Below the pieces are notes generated by a model, which made no database searches, was not told the DNA's origin, and saw only the letters and a program-made list of their open reading frames with translations. From an uncultured Muribaculaceae bacterium (GTDB lineage: Bacteria > Bacteroidota > Bacteroidia > Bacteroidales > Muribaculaceae), in the NCBI GenBank assembly GCA_910585275.1, contig CAJUCW010000024.1:1-55448 (forward strand): a DNA stretch of 55,448 bases, given 5' to 3'. Of this stretch, positions 23,921-31,973 are shown piece by piece. The stretch's first letter is position 1; every line of letters starts with the position of its first letter. Both the position numbers and the translations under genes were made by a program.

Positions 23921-24637
23921 TCATTGAACTAATATTTTTTTGGTTTTTGTAATCTCCGAGGTACTGTATGTTACTATGATAACTTGAGAGCCGGCATTGT
24001 ATAGTGGTATTGATATTTCGTGATGTATTGTTTCATTAAACAATTGTTTCCCAAACAAATCATAGATAGAAAGATTTATAATTTCCGGTGTAGATATGTG
24101 TAAAATCTTATTTTCAATCTGCATGGAAACCTCATCGGCAACAATGTCATCTACATCCGAAGAATTGATAAGGATGCTCAAATCTTCCTTATCAATAAAA
24201 TCGTTTACCGTGTATTTTTGAGACCATTCACTGGACCCGTCTTTGAGAATTGCACGTATTCTAAAACAGGTACCCCAATATATATTTGGTTTACTTAAAC
24301 TTGTGGTCATTTCATAGACTGATCTACAAAAATATCTTACTTTATTTAAATCAGGATCTATAATGTGAGAAGCTGTGCGCTCGAATATCAAGACTTCGGT
24401 ATCGGCAGGCAAAGTTAGAGATAAGTCTAAGGTTCCACAACAGTCAATCTTTGTCTGATTCTCATATAATTGGTAGGTATATGCAATATCTTTAATTAAA
24501 GGGTCATTGCGGACACCCGCTTCCGGCATGTCAATATTTCCTGCTTTTACATTAGCCGAAAAAGCAAGAAATATCAACAAAATATTTAGACAGCAGCTAT
24601 TATCTAAATAATATTTTTGATGTTTTGACAGATCCAT
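23921..24637 (-). CDS. AT-rich secreted protein with T9SS-like C-terminal domain
   Basis: 238 residues with an N-terminal signal-type hydrophobic segment (CCLNILLIFLAFSANVKA). The central region has fibronectin-like strands ('CFRIRAILKDGSSEWSQKY'). The last ~70 residues ('IINLSIYDLFGKQLFNE', 'ISIPLYNAGSQVIIVTY', 'KTKKILVQ') resemble a type IX secretion C-terminal sorting domain, in which 'vsIyd..Gk.v' strands end in a basic tail. The gene is much more AT-rich than its neighbours, suggesting transfer. No catalytic motif is visible. It is flanked by its own terminator. Confidence 0.6.
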   Translation of the reverse strand: MDLSKHQKYYLDNSCCLNILLIFLAFSANVKAGNIDMPEAGVRNDPLIKDIAYTYQLYENQTKIDCCGTLDLSLTLPADTEVLIFERTASHIIDPDLNKVRYFCRSVYEMTTSLSKPNIYWGTCFRIRAILKDGSSEWSQKYTVNDFIDKEDLSILINSSDVDDIVADEVSMQIENKILHISTPEIINLSIYDLFGKQLFNETIHHEISIPLYNAGSQVIIVTYSTSEITKTKKILVQ

Positions 24638-24751
24638 TATTGAATATCTCTTCTTTTATTATATCACCGTAAGAATTATAATTCAAAATTTAGAATGCAC
24701 TCCTTATAATCACAATATATTAAGTGACACTCAGTCCACTTCGGTCATTCA

Positions 24752-25486
24752 TCAGTTACCGAAAAAATAGGAAACACCAAACTGAGGTGCGGTAAGCCCC
24801 ATTCCATTCATGATAACGGTATTTACACCCCAGTCGATTGAAATATTTTTTACCCTGAACATGAATCCTAAGTCAAAAGCCCCACCATTATAATTGGCCA
24901 CCGCTCCTGAATATTCGTTCTCCGGGCATCTCATGTACGAGTACCCCCCTCCCACGTATATATGAAGCGGACACCACAAACGAAAAACACCTCCCACTAC
25001 AGCACTAAACGACTTGGTATCGCTGCCACTGAAGACTTCCGGATTCATGAATGTACCAACATACCATCCCACTTTCTTAACCCGGCCAGCCTTCAGACCG
25101 AATGCAAACTTTGTCATTTCATTGTTTTCAAACTCGTTATCAATCATCACGGCACCAACGTTAGCACCGGCAAACCACTGATAATTCTCGGGGGCGTCAC
25201 GCCATCCCCTGCCAAGTTTCACAACCATGTCGGGAGTAATCTTTTTCGTCACAGTCTTCAAGCCCACGTAGCTAACTTTCACTTTTTGAACCGCGACAGG
25301 TGACTCGATACGGAACGTGCCGTCAATGTCGGTCATACAATATTCGGAGCGTCCTTCAAGTTCAACCCTCGCTCCCGGGATAGGGTTGTTTTTAGAATCC
25401 ACCACAGTGCCGGTCACCACTTCCTGTGCATAACCGGACAACACACCCATCAGGCACAAGGCAATCACAAAGAAAATACGTTTCAT
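24752..25486 (-). CDS. Outer-membrane beta-barrel protein with carboxypeptidase-regulatory-like domain
   Basis: 244 residues from ATG 25486 (MKRIFFVIALCLMGVLSGYA, signal peptide). Residues ~22-95 form a CarboxypepD_reg-like domain ('VTGTVVDSKNNPIPGARVEL', 'MTDIDGTFRI', 'KVSYVGLKTVTKKI'), the module also found before SusC plugs. The rest is Gly/Tyr-rich amphipathic strands ending 'LTAPQFGVSYFFGN', with a terminal aromatic pair consistent with barrel insertion by BamA. It is probably a small outer-membrane porin or adhesin-like barrel of unknown substrate. An upstream alternative start would disrupt the signal peptide. Confidence 0.78.
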   Translation of the reverse strand: MKRIFFVIALCLMGVLSGYAQEVVTGTVVDSKNNPIPGARVELEGRSEYCMTDIDGTFRIESPVAVQKVKVSYVGLKTVTKKITPDMVVKLGRGWRDAPENYQWFAGANVGAVMIDNEFENNEMTKFAFGLKAGRVKKVGWYVGTFMNPEVFSGSDTKSFSAVVGGVFRLWCPLHIYVGGGYSYMRCPENEYSGAVANYNGGAFDLGFMFRVKNISIDWGVNTVIMNGMGLTAPQFGVSYFFGN

Positions 25487-25660
25487 AAACCTTCGGTTTT
25501 CATAATGTTCAACTGGCCGCAAGTCTTTCATGGCATTTATTCCTGCCATTTCAAATCCAGCCTCGATAATTTAATCGCAAAAATAAACATCTTTTTACAA
25601 TTCCACAATAATAATCAAAGAATTATTAATTTTTCTAACATTTTCGCCGGATTATTTCAT

Positions 25661-25668
25661 TATTTTTG
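25661..25668 (+). promoter_or_regulatory. -7 promoter box for M64 peptidase gene
   Basis: TATTTTTG matches TAnnTTTG and lies 27 nt before the ATG at 25696. A T-rich stretch (25640s) is in the -33 area. Confidence 0.5.
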
Positions 25669-25695
25669 CAACATATTTCAAATCAACAATCAATC

Positions 25696-27048
25696 ATGAA
25701 CCGGATTTTAGCCACCTCCATACTCGCAGCCTCGGCTCTTGCCGCCTCAGCCGGCAACGACCCTTCGTTCAACCAAAATTTCAACGACAGCACCCTGCGC
25801 ATTGACTACATTTTCGGCGGCGGCCCCGACGGCAACACCGTCTTGCTCGACCGCCAATCGAAAACGCCGGGATGGTATGGCAAACGCCATCATCTTTCCG
25901 AACTCCCCTTGCAAGGGAACGGCTCTATTATAATGACTGACCCCGTAACCGGCGACACCCTCTACCGCGCCTCGTTCTCCTCGCTATTCCAGGAATGGGT
26001 CAACATCCCGGAGGCTCAGGAAATAAGACGGTCGTTCGAAAACACATTCCTTCTTCCCCTCCCTAAGAAAGAAGCCGACATCACCATAACCCTCAACGAC
26101 AACCGACTCAAACCGATTGCCACCCACCGCCACCGCTACCGTCCCGACGACGAACTCGTGGCTATACCACCTAAAAGCCTATACTACAGCGAATACGTCC
26201 ACAAAGGGGGCGACCCCGTAAACGCAATCGACATCGCCATGATTGCCGAGGGCTACAGACCGGAAGAGAAAGACACATTCATTGCCGACGCAAGCAGGAT
26301 GGCGAAGGAAATACTGAAATACGAACCTTTCGCATCGCGCAGCGACCGCTTCAACTTCATAGCCGTGATGGTGCCTTCGGAAGAGAGCGGCGTGAGCGTG
26401 CCTCTCGAAAAGCAATGGAAAAACACGGCGTTCGGCTCACATTACAGCACGTTTTATTCCTCGCGCTATCTCACATCGCCTAAGGTGAAGGCTATGCACG
26501 ACGCACTCACGGGACTACCCTATGAACACGTGATGGTGCTCGTCAACACCGAACGCTACGGCGGGGGCGGAATCTACAACAGCTATCAGATGGCGGCCAC
26601 CCACAACGAACACTCCCTGCCCGTGACCGTGCATGAGTTCGGCCACAGCTTCGGAGGTCTCGCCGACGAATATTTCTACATAGGCGAGGAAGACGGCACA
26701 TATCCCCTCGACATCGAACCGTGGGAACCGAACATCACCACAATGGTAGATTTCTCTTCGAAATGGCAGGATATGGTGAAACAGGGCACCCCAATACCGA
26801 CACCTTCCGAGGCCGACAACCTTACCCGCGACCAGAAAATGAAAAAAGCCGCCAAAAACGCCAAAGGGAAGAACAATAAAAAGGCACCCACCGAAACGGT
26901 AGGCGCCTTCGAAGGTGGCGGCTATAAGGCGAAAGGGGTGTATCGCCCGGTCGAGACCTGCCGCATGCGCGACAACTATCATCCCAAGTTCTGCCCCGTG
27001 TGCGAGGCATCGCTCGCGCGCCTTATCGATTTCTATACGCTCCCCTGA
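25696..27048 (+). CDS. Secreted metallopeptidase, family M64 (IgA-peptidase-like)
   Basis: 450 residues from ATG 25696; the in-frame codon at 25666 would precede the signal peptide. The signal peptide is MNRILATSILAASALAASA. An N-terminal all-beta domain (about 20-170) is followed by the peptidase domain: 'IDIAMIAEGYRPEEKDTFI', the zinc site HEFGHSFGGLADEY (first His near residue 313), and 'ETCRMRDNYHPKFCPVC' near the end. M64 members include IgA-cleaving peptidases, but substrates of gut relatives vary. A Lys-rich insert (about residues 375-398) is unusual. It directly precedes the phage-derived locus but is unlikely to belong to it. Confidence 0.88.
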   Translation: MNRILATSILAASALAASAGNDPSFNQNFNDSTLRIDYIFGGGPDGNTVLLDRQSKTPGWYGKRHHLSELPLQGNGSIIMTDPVTGDTLYRASFSSLFQEWVNIPEAQEIRRSFENTFLLPLPKKEADITITLNDNRLKPIATHRHRYRPDDELVAIPPKSLYYSEYVHKGGDPVNAIDIAMIAEGYRPEEKDTFIADASRMAKEILKYEPFASRSDRFNFIAVMVPSEESGVSVPLEKQWKNTAFGSHYSTFYSSRYLTSPKVKAMHDALTGLPYEHVMVLVNTERYGGGGIYNSYQMAATHNEHSLPVTVHEFGHSFGGLADEYFYIGEEDGTYPLDIEPWEPNITTMVDFSSKWQDMVKQGTPIPTPSEADNLTRDQKMKKAAKNAKGKNNKKAPTETVGAFEGGGYKAKGVYRPVETCRMRDNYHPKFCPVCEASLARLIDFYTLP

Positions 27049-27049
27049 T

Positions 27050-27508
27050 TCAGAACGGGGAGAGACGTCGCAATGCTCCGCGTGCGCTACGCGCCCTCAC
27101 CTTGAGCGCAAGGGCGGCTTCCGACGCTTTTTCACGCCATACGTCGGCTGCTTCGGGGAGGGTGATGGAAAGCCAGTCGGCAAGTACACGTGCCACAAGG
27201 TATCCGCGCACCGATTCACAGATTACATCCACGCATTCCATATCCAGACCGGATTTCAACGGGAGCCTCATATCGTCGGGCTCCCGTTTCCTTTCCCTCG
27301 CCAAGACAGGACGCAACATGGCGCGGACTTCGGCAAACGCAAGGCGGAGAATATGGTCAACACGGTCGATGTTGCCCTTTTCGCAGACGTCGAACGTCTG
27401 ATGAAGCTTATGGCAATCCGTTTTGCCCTCCCTGACATCCCCAATCACGAACGCGAGGTTGGAGATGTCGTAGAGGAGCGAGTCGCGGGTGAATACAAGT
27501 TCCGTCAT
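27050..27508 (-). CDS. Small protein A of the capsid/terminase locus (paralog of B and C)
   Basis: 152 residues from ATG 27508 (MTELVFTRDSLLYDIS). The layout is an N-terminal strand/helix ending 'DISNLAFVIGDVREG', a variable charged centre, an amphipathic helix (VDHILRLAFAEVRAMLRP), and a C-terminal helix 'YLVARVLADWLSITLPEAAD' followed by a basic Arg-rich tail. The two upstream genes share this layout, so the three are paralogs. It starts one base after the stop of B. Role unknown; in this context a head-completion, connector or DNA-associated function is possible but unproven. Confidence 0.65.
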   Translation of the reverse strand: MTELVFTRDSLLYDISNLAFVIGDVREGKTDCHKLHQTFDVCEKGNIDRVDHILRLAFAEVRAMLRPVLARERKREPDDMRLPLKSGLDMECVDVICESVRGYLVARVLADWLSITLPEAADVWREKASEAALALKVRARSARGALRRLSPF

Positions 27509-27509
27509 A

Positions 27510-28010
27510 TCAACCTTCCTCCTTACCCGCCTGCTGACGCACGGGACGTTTCCGCTTGTTGACCGCCTCCGAAATAATCTGGAGGCTGACGTCAGCCAGG
27601 GCCTTATATTCCGGAGAATCGGCCTTGTTGGTAATCGTGAACCAATCAGACACCGCCATGCTGACGATATACTGATGGGAAGCGGCAGCAATAGTGTCAA
27701 TGGTCGAGAGGTTATAGTTCGAAGGCATAATCAGGCCGATACGGAGAGGCTCTTCGAGGCTCACAAGCTCGTTGTTGGCACTCGTCTTGGTGAGGTCGAG
27801 ATATTCCCCGAGCTTGGTCTTCAGATTCGAAAAAGCCATCGACACACTACGGAGCACCTGGTTGGCATTCTCCTCATCGTCGTTCGCCTGCATGTTTGCC
27901 ACTTTTTCGTGGTTCTGCCCGTCGCGCCGGCTTTTGCCGGTGAGATAGGTCTTGTTCTGGATGTCATAGACAATCTCATTGATGTCGAGATCAAGAAATA
28001 CTGTTTGCAT
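27510..28010 (-). CDS. Small protein B of the capsid/terminase locus (paralog of A and C)
   Basis: 166 residues, MQTVFLDLDINEIVYDIQ onward. 'YDIQNKTYLTGKSRRDG' corresponds to the N-terminal segments of A and C, 'VLRSVSMAFSNLKTKLGEYL' to the middle helix, and 'QYIVSMAVSDWFTITNKADS' followed by 'EAVNKRKRPVRQ' to the C-terminal helix and basic tail. It is the least Ala/Arg-rich of the three. It is tightly coupled to A (TGA-T-ATG). The gap to C (28011-28155) is filled with repeats. No known domain recognised. Confidence 0.65.
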   Translation of the reverse strand: MQTVFLDLDINEIVYDIQNKTYLTGKSRRDGQNHEKVANMQANDDEENANQVLRSVSMAFSNLKTKLGEYLDLTKTSANNELVSLEEPLRIGLIMPSNYNLSTIDTIAAASHQYIVSMAVSDWFTITNKADSPEYKALADVSLQIISEAVNKRKRPVRQQAGKEEG

Positions 28011-28017
28011 GGTTGAA

Positions 28018-28177
28018 TGTTTAAAAGTTTAAAGTTGAGAGTTGAAGGTTTAAAGTTTAAGGACTTTAAAGTCGTTAAGGACCTTAGAGACTTTAGAGAC
28101 TTTAGAAACTTTAGAAACCTTAAAGAACTAATCACAATTACTTATTGCTAATTACTTATTGCTTATTGCTAATTGGC
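28018..28177. repeat. TTTAAAG/ACTTTAGAG nonamer array and TTATTGCTAATTA array
   Basis: 28018-28125 is made of GTTTAAAG and GACTTTAGA-type words with about 9-bp spacing. 28137-28177 is a run of ATTACTTATTGCTAATTACTT-type words. The second array forms the last codons and stop of paralog C (the ISNKQ end). The same GCAATTAG family recurs at 47486-47520 and 47704-47750. Confidence 0.75.
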
Positions 28178-28626
28178 CGCCTTGTCGGCCGCCGGCGATG
28201 GTATAGGTTTCGCTCCACAGAGGAGAGTCGGAGTTCCGCTTCTTTTTCCCATTCTTCTGCTTTGTCGGGAAAAGAGAGACGCAACCATCGCGCCATGACC
28301 GTAGCCACGAGGAATGAACGGAAACCGGTTGTCAGGGTAGGTGTCACGGAGTCGTCATATGCCCCGCTCACTTCGAGCATCAGCCTCATCTTATCCTCCG
28401 AAAAAACGGCATCGGCCACAAACCCCTTCAGCCGTTCCACCGCCGTGGCATACCCTTCGGCAATAAATCCCGACAACATGGCGGCATCTCCGTCAACGGT
28501 GGCCACACGGTCAAGAAGCTCGCCACGTTCCCCCTCTCCGGGGCTCTTCAATCCGAGGTAGGCAGTGGTCTGCGCCACTTTCTCTTCTATGTCGCTTCGA
28601 GCCACTTCCAACATAATTGTTTTCAT
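28156..28626 (-). CDS. Small protein C of the capsid/terminase locus (paralog of A and B)
   Basis: 156 residues, MKTIMLEVARSDIEEKVAQT onward. It shows the same three-part layout as A and B: 'KVAQTTAYLGLKSPGEG' at the start, a middle helix (IAEGYATAVERLKGFV), and 'FLVATVMARWLRLSFPDKAE' with a Trp-rich helix and a C-terminal Arg tail (HRRRPTRR). The last five residues come from the intergenic repeat. It is the first of the three leftward genes and is divergent from the S24 repressor, so repressor control of A-B-C is likely. Confidence 0.65.
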   Translation of the reverse strand: MKTIMLEVARSDIEEKVAQTTAYLGLKSPGEGERGELLDRVATVDGDAAMLSGFIAEGYATAVERLKGFVADAVFSEDKMRLMLEVSGAYDDSVTPTLTTGFRSFLVATVMARWLRLSFPDKAEEWEKEAELRLSSVERNLYHRRRPTRRPISNKQ

Positions 28627-28672
28627 CCTAATCTTATTTTTGTTATTATTTTTTTTTCGACATTTTGAATTT

Positions 28673-28864
28673 GTTTAAACTTTTTTCTTTTTCAAGATTT
28701 TGTCAGATTTTCGAGTCGATTTTGAAACTTGAAGAGGGAGTTTAGCGGGCTAAACGACCGATGAAGGGTTCAAAAGCGGCCGAAAAGATGGCGGAAGATT
28801 GGAAAAGAGGTCTTTTTAACATAAAAAGCTATAAGAAAATCAATCTCCGTAAAAAAGTTTAAAC
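28673..28864. repeat. 192-bp element bounded by 14-bp inverted repeats
   Basis: The ends are GTTTAAACTTTTTT (28673-28686) and AAAAAAGTTTAAAC (28851-28864), exact complements. Inside is the hairpin word TTTAGCGGGCTAAA (about 28741). The first 30 nt match 9793-9822. It fills the 28627-28939 gap between paralog C and the repressor promoter. It may be a MITE-like element or a conserved regulatory RNA or leader. Confidence 0.65.
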
Positions 28865-28870
28865 AACTTC

Positions 28871-28901
28871 TTTGTATTCTCCGGAATAATCGCTAACTTT
28901 G
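28871..28901 (+). promoter_or_regulatory. Promoter of S24 repressor gene
   Basis: -33 TTTG (28871-28874), 19-nt spacer, -7 TAACTTTG (28894-28901), a near-perfect Bacteroidetes promoter 39 nt upstream of the ATG. The leader then contains AACGCT...AAAACA, resembling the leader of the terminase operon. Confidence 0.8.
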
Positions 28902-28939
28902 CTATCGAATCAACAAACGCTCTCCAAAACAATTCAATT

Positions 28940-29596
28940 ATGGAAAACAATGAAACCGTAAAAGACAGGCTGCTCTTATTCCTGAAATCGCAAAACATCA
29001 GCAAAGCTGAGTTCGCCCGCCGAATGGGACTTTCGGTGGCATACGTCAGCGCGATGAGGAAATCGCTCCCGGAAGACCGGGTGAAACGTCTCTGCGAACT
29101 CTTCCCTTCGCTCAACCGCGACTGGCTTCTCTACGGCGAGGGGGAAATGCTTCTTCAGGCCCCAAAACCGGAACGCAGCCATAACGAACGGGAATTCCTT
29201 ATTCCCTTACTCCCCATACACGCTTTCGCCGGAACCCTCCAGGAGTATTCGCAAGGCGTGCAACGCCGCGATTGCGACCTGATTGCGAGCCCCGTGGAAG
29301 GGGCCGACCTTGCCATATCCATCTCCGGAGACAGTATGGAGCCGGAAATACACGACGGCACCATAGCCGCCATAAAACGCATCAACGAACGGGCCTTCAT
29401 CCCCTGGGGCAACCCAATGGTGATCGACACCGAAAACGGCGTGCTGCTGAAGGTGGTCTATCCCTCCAAGATGGGCAATGACTACATCGAGGCGCACAGC
29501 TACAATCCGCGTTATCCCGACATCCAGATACCCACCAGCAGCATCCTCGGGCTTTACCGGGTGGTTGCATACATGCGGAGGGTATCGACCATGTAG
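28940..29596 (+). CDS. S24-family (CI/LexA-like) phage repressor with HTH
   Basis: 218 residues. An N-terminal HTH (about 20-42, SKAEFARRMGLSVAYVSAMR) is followed by 'RDWLLYGEGEML', common after HTH domains of Bacteroides phage repressors. The C-terminal S24 peptidase domain has the Ala97-Gly98 bond ('HAFAGTL') as likely cleavage site, catalytic Ser132 (SGDSMEPEIHDG) and Lys171 (GVLLKVVYPS). It should therefore respond to RecA-dependent DNA-damage signalling. It sits in the middle of the capsid/terminase locus with a strong promoter and overlaps the convergent adaptor gene by 43 nt. Confidence 0.9.
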   Translation: MENNETVKDRLLLFLKSQNISKAEFARRMGLSVAYVSAMRKSLPEDRVKRLCELFPSLNRDWLLYGEGEMLLQAPKPERSHNEREFLIPLLPIHAFAGTLQEYSQGVQRRDCDLIASPVEGADLAISISGDSMEPEIHDGTIAAIKRINERAFIPWGNPMVIDTENGVLLKVVYPSKMGNDYIEAHSYNPRYPDIQIPTSSILGLYRVVAYMRRVSTM

Positions 29597-30141
29597 TCAA
29601 GGCATTTCCGATAGGCGGCGGGTGGAATTTCTATCCCGCCGTCTTCTTTTATGCGGGGTAAAGCCATATACCATCCCTCTTCAAGCGAATCTCCGGCATT
29701 CGCACTGAAAAGTTCCAGGCAATGTCTCCCGTCGGCGTCAAGGGCATGGAATGCAAGTGGACGCTGCGGATTGCCACGCAGTCCGTGCCATCGGCTCCCC
29801 TGCCAACGCCTCAGCCAATGCGAGGCCGCAAGAATCTCCGTCACTCCCCTCTCCCAACCCGATAGCCGCAACGAATGCAGCATCAGGAAATCGTCGGGAA
29901 GTCGGAGCACTCCCTTTCCATCGGACTCCACCTTCAATCCTTCCGTGGGGAGCCGGGTCCAACCGGTGAGCAGTTCACGCGGCGTGTCGGCTATCGCCCT
30001 GGCCGCGCATCCTTCCGCCTCCATCATAAGCCTTTCGCGGAGGGAGCCTCCCGGCAATCCGTCTTCCCCGAAGGAAAGACAGAAAGCGGGGTTTTCTCCC
30101 AAAAGGAGGAGGGCGTCGTCAATCAGTTGGTCAATCTTCAT
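29554..30141 (-). CDS. Probable phage head-tail adaptor-like protein
   Basis: 195 residues from ATG 30141 (MKIDQLIDDALLLLG). The segments 'RLPDDFLMLHSLRLSGWERG', 'LRGNPQRPLAFHAL' and 'LELFSANAGDSLEEGWYMAL' resemble adaptor/stopper-like virion proteins, in which a Leu-Pro-Asp-Asp-Phe word precedes a beta-rich centre and a helical end. It lies immediately downstream of the capsid and 90-aa genes, as adaptor genes do in tailed phages, overlapping the latter by 11 nt. The function is inferred from position and pattern, not proven. Its end overlaps the repressor gene. Confidence 0.6.
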   Translation of the reverse strand: MKIDQLIDDALLLLGENPAFCLSFGEDGLPGGSLRERLMMEAEGCAARAIADTPRELLTGWTRLPTEGLKVESDGKGVLRLPDDFLMLHSLRLSGWERGVTEILAASHWLRRWQGSRWHGLRGNPQRPLAFHALDADGRHCLELFSANAGDSLEEGWYMALPRIKEDGGIEIPPAAYRKCLDYMVDTLRMYATTR

Positions 30142-30403
30142 CGCGTCCACGGATTATCCTTCCCGATTTAAACTCGGGGCTACTTTCAATGAGGTAGGCG
30201 AGCACGGGGTCGTCGGTTGCGAACCCCGCCCAATGGTTGCCATAGCCCGAAGAACGACCACCCGTAAATTCCACCACCGTCCAAGCCGCCCCGGCACGAA
30301 GCCGGAGGGTGAGGTCGAGCAAGCCGGGAGCCATATACGTTCTCCTCTTGCCACCGGCGGCTCTTCCCTTCGCCGGCACCTTATCCTTATCTTTATTTTC
30401 CAT
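30131..30403 (-). CDS. 90-aa protein after capsid gene
   Basis: 90 residues. The N-terminus is Lys-rich and disordered-looking (MENKDKDKVPAKGRAAGGK), followed by a compact beta-rich part 'LLDLTLRLRAGAAWTVVEFT', then 'GFATDDPVLAYLIESSPEF' and an acidic/basic tail. It lies 19 nt downstream of the capsid gene. Small beta proteins in this position often decorate or complete phage heads; that role is an inference. No other family recognised. Confidence 0.6.
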   Translation of the reverse strand: MENKDKDKVPAKGRAAGGKRRTYMAPGLLDLTLRLRAGAAWTVVEFTGGRSSGYGNHWAGFATDDPVLAYLIESSPEFKSGRIIRGRDED

Positions 30404-30422
30404 TGTTTCATAAATTTATAAA

Positions 30423-31973
30423 TCACACAAAAGCTTTTATCTCGCCGCTCACCATGCTCCAGTCCACGGTGCCGTCCGCCACTTTCGCTTCCCACATCTG
30501 CCCTGCCTTTGCCAACGGAGAGATTGCGGGGCAGTCTTCCACAAGATAGAACCTCGCGCCGTCATACACCTCCGTCTCGCCGGGAGCCTCGCGGCTTTCC
30601 CAGAGAATCCAACGGTTTGCCCCGGGTGCGGGAACTTCCCCTTCGCCGTCAATCCAGATATGGCAGCTTCCCTTCAGGGCGAGTGCGTCCCAGATGAGCA
30701 CCCCGCTGCGAGTGGCCTCTTCACCCTCCACGCGGTCGGAGAAAGTATGTTCCGCCGCATAGACGTAATGCACCAGCCGGTTCTCGCCGAGCAACGCCCC
30801 GGAATTACTCCAGCCGAGACGGTCGAGCGTCGGCTCCCGCTTAATCTCGATGTCGCCGAAAACGGTGTGGAAATTGGTGACGGTCCATCCTATTGAATTC
30901 ACCTTGGTGGTAATCTGTATTTCAGGATGTTTCGAATAATCAACCTTCTGGATGGCTTCGAGGAGGTTCTTCCCGGCAAGGAGGATGGCACTGCGAGGCA
31001 CGTCTTCTCCGGTGAAAAACATCTTCGCGAGGGCAATCACCTGGTTGACCGTCCACTCCGACGGGGCCTGCATCTCGCGCTTGATTTGCCAGCGCACCCC
31101 CTCGGTGGTATAGACATACTGAAGGCCCATCTTGTCAACGGCAAGCTTGAACTTACCGCCGCGTCCGGCCCAAAGCGTACGGTTGCCCCTAACCTTGAAG
31201 TTGGCTATCGCCTGCTCGGCTATAATCGACTTGGAGAAAGGTATGCGCTTTTTCTGGCTCTCGAAATAATCGCTCACCACCTGGTTCATACCTCTTTTCT
31301 GAAGATAGATGCGCGTAGGGGAAGGCACAATCAGGTCGGGGTCTATCTCTTTCTGGGTCTCATAGAGGGAATTGGCAAGTACGATAAGGGTGGTACCCGC
31401 AGGTATTTCAGGCACTTGGCAGCAATCGTCGCCGACGTTCTTGCGCGGGCCGTTCACTGCCCTCACCACCGGGAAATTGGTGGAACTGTCTTTACCGGTC
31501 ACAAAAAGCATCAGGCTTTTACCAGGGGTGCGGTTGCCCCTTTCGTCATATCCGTCAACGCCTTTCACAAGAAGGGTGGTGTGCGGGCGCGGCAACACAT
31601 CGTCGCTCTCCTTAAGCAGGAGGTTGGCCTGCAGCCTGTCTTGTCCTCCGCAAGCTTCCACGGTCACGAAACTCGCCCCAGGTTCGTCAATCATATAATG
31701 GTCAACCTCCGGGCTCGATACCTTCACCCTCTTTGCACAAAGCATGAGATTCATGAGCGGGGCGTCTTCATTATTGAATTTAAAAAGCTCGCTATCAACG
31801 TCGCTTTCGATGAAATTTCCGGCAGAGAGACCGCCGGTGGCGGCCGCCGCCACGCTCACTGTTGCAGCTTCTCCCGGAAGCTGAGTCTTTGCGCCGGAAG
31901 TGCCGGCATTCACATCCGGATTTCCCGATGCCACGGCGATGGTCTCGCCTCTTCCTAATTCTGTAGTAATCAT
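30423..31973 (-). CDS. Probable HK97-fold major capsid protein
   Basis: 516 residues from ATG 31973 (MITTELGRGETIAVASGN); the longer frame starts at a non-ATG codon. After a Gly/Ala-rich N-terminal stretch come 'ESDVDSELFKFNNEDAPLMN', then 'QKKRIPFSKSIIAEQAIANF', 'RTLWAGRGGKFKLAVD' and 'DVPRSAILLAGKNLLEAI'. This is the order seen in large phage coat proteins (SU10/DUF5309-like). The C-terminal ~120 residues hold extra beta strands. It is downstream of a scaffold-like gene and upstream of head-completion-like genes, and divergent from a terminase. The capsid call combines pattern memory with context. Confidence 0.65.
   Translation of the reverse strand: MITTELGRGETIAVASGNPDVNAGTSGAKTQLPGEAATVSVAAAATGGLSAGNFIESDVDSELFKFNNEDAPLMNLMLCAKRVKVSSPEVDHYMIDEPGASFVTVEACGGQDRLQANLLLKESDDVLPRPHTTLLVKGVDGYDERGNRTPGKSLMLFVTGKDSSTNFPVVRAVNGPRKNVGDDCCQVPEIPAGTTLIVLANSLYETQKEIDPDLIVPSPTRIYLQKRGMNQVVSDYFESQKKRIPFSKSIIAEQAIANFKVRGNRTLWAGRGGKFKLAVDKMGLQYVYTTEGVRWQIKREMQAPSEWTVNQVIALAKMFFTGEDVPRSAILLAGKNLLEAIQKVDYSKHPEIQITTKVNSIGWTVTNFHTVFGDIEIKREPTLDRLGWSNSGALLGENRLVHYVYAAEHTFSDRVEGEEATRSGVLIWDALALKGSCHIWIDGEGEVPAPGANRWILWESREAPGETEVYDGARFYLVEDCPAISPLAKAGQMWEAKVADGTVDWSMVSGEIKAFV

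Noticed and set aside
27821..28135. ORF through the TTTAAAG/ACTTTAGAG repeats
   Set aside because: A Leu/Lys/Ser-only reading produced by the nonamer repeat, overlapping paralog B in another frame.
30927..31958. Long rightward ORF (343 codons)
   Set aside because: Antisense to the probable capsid gene; no domain or operon support.
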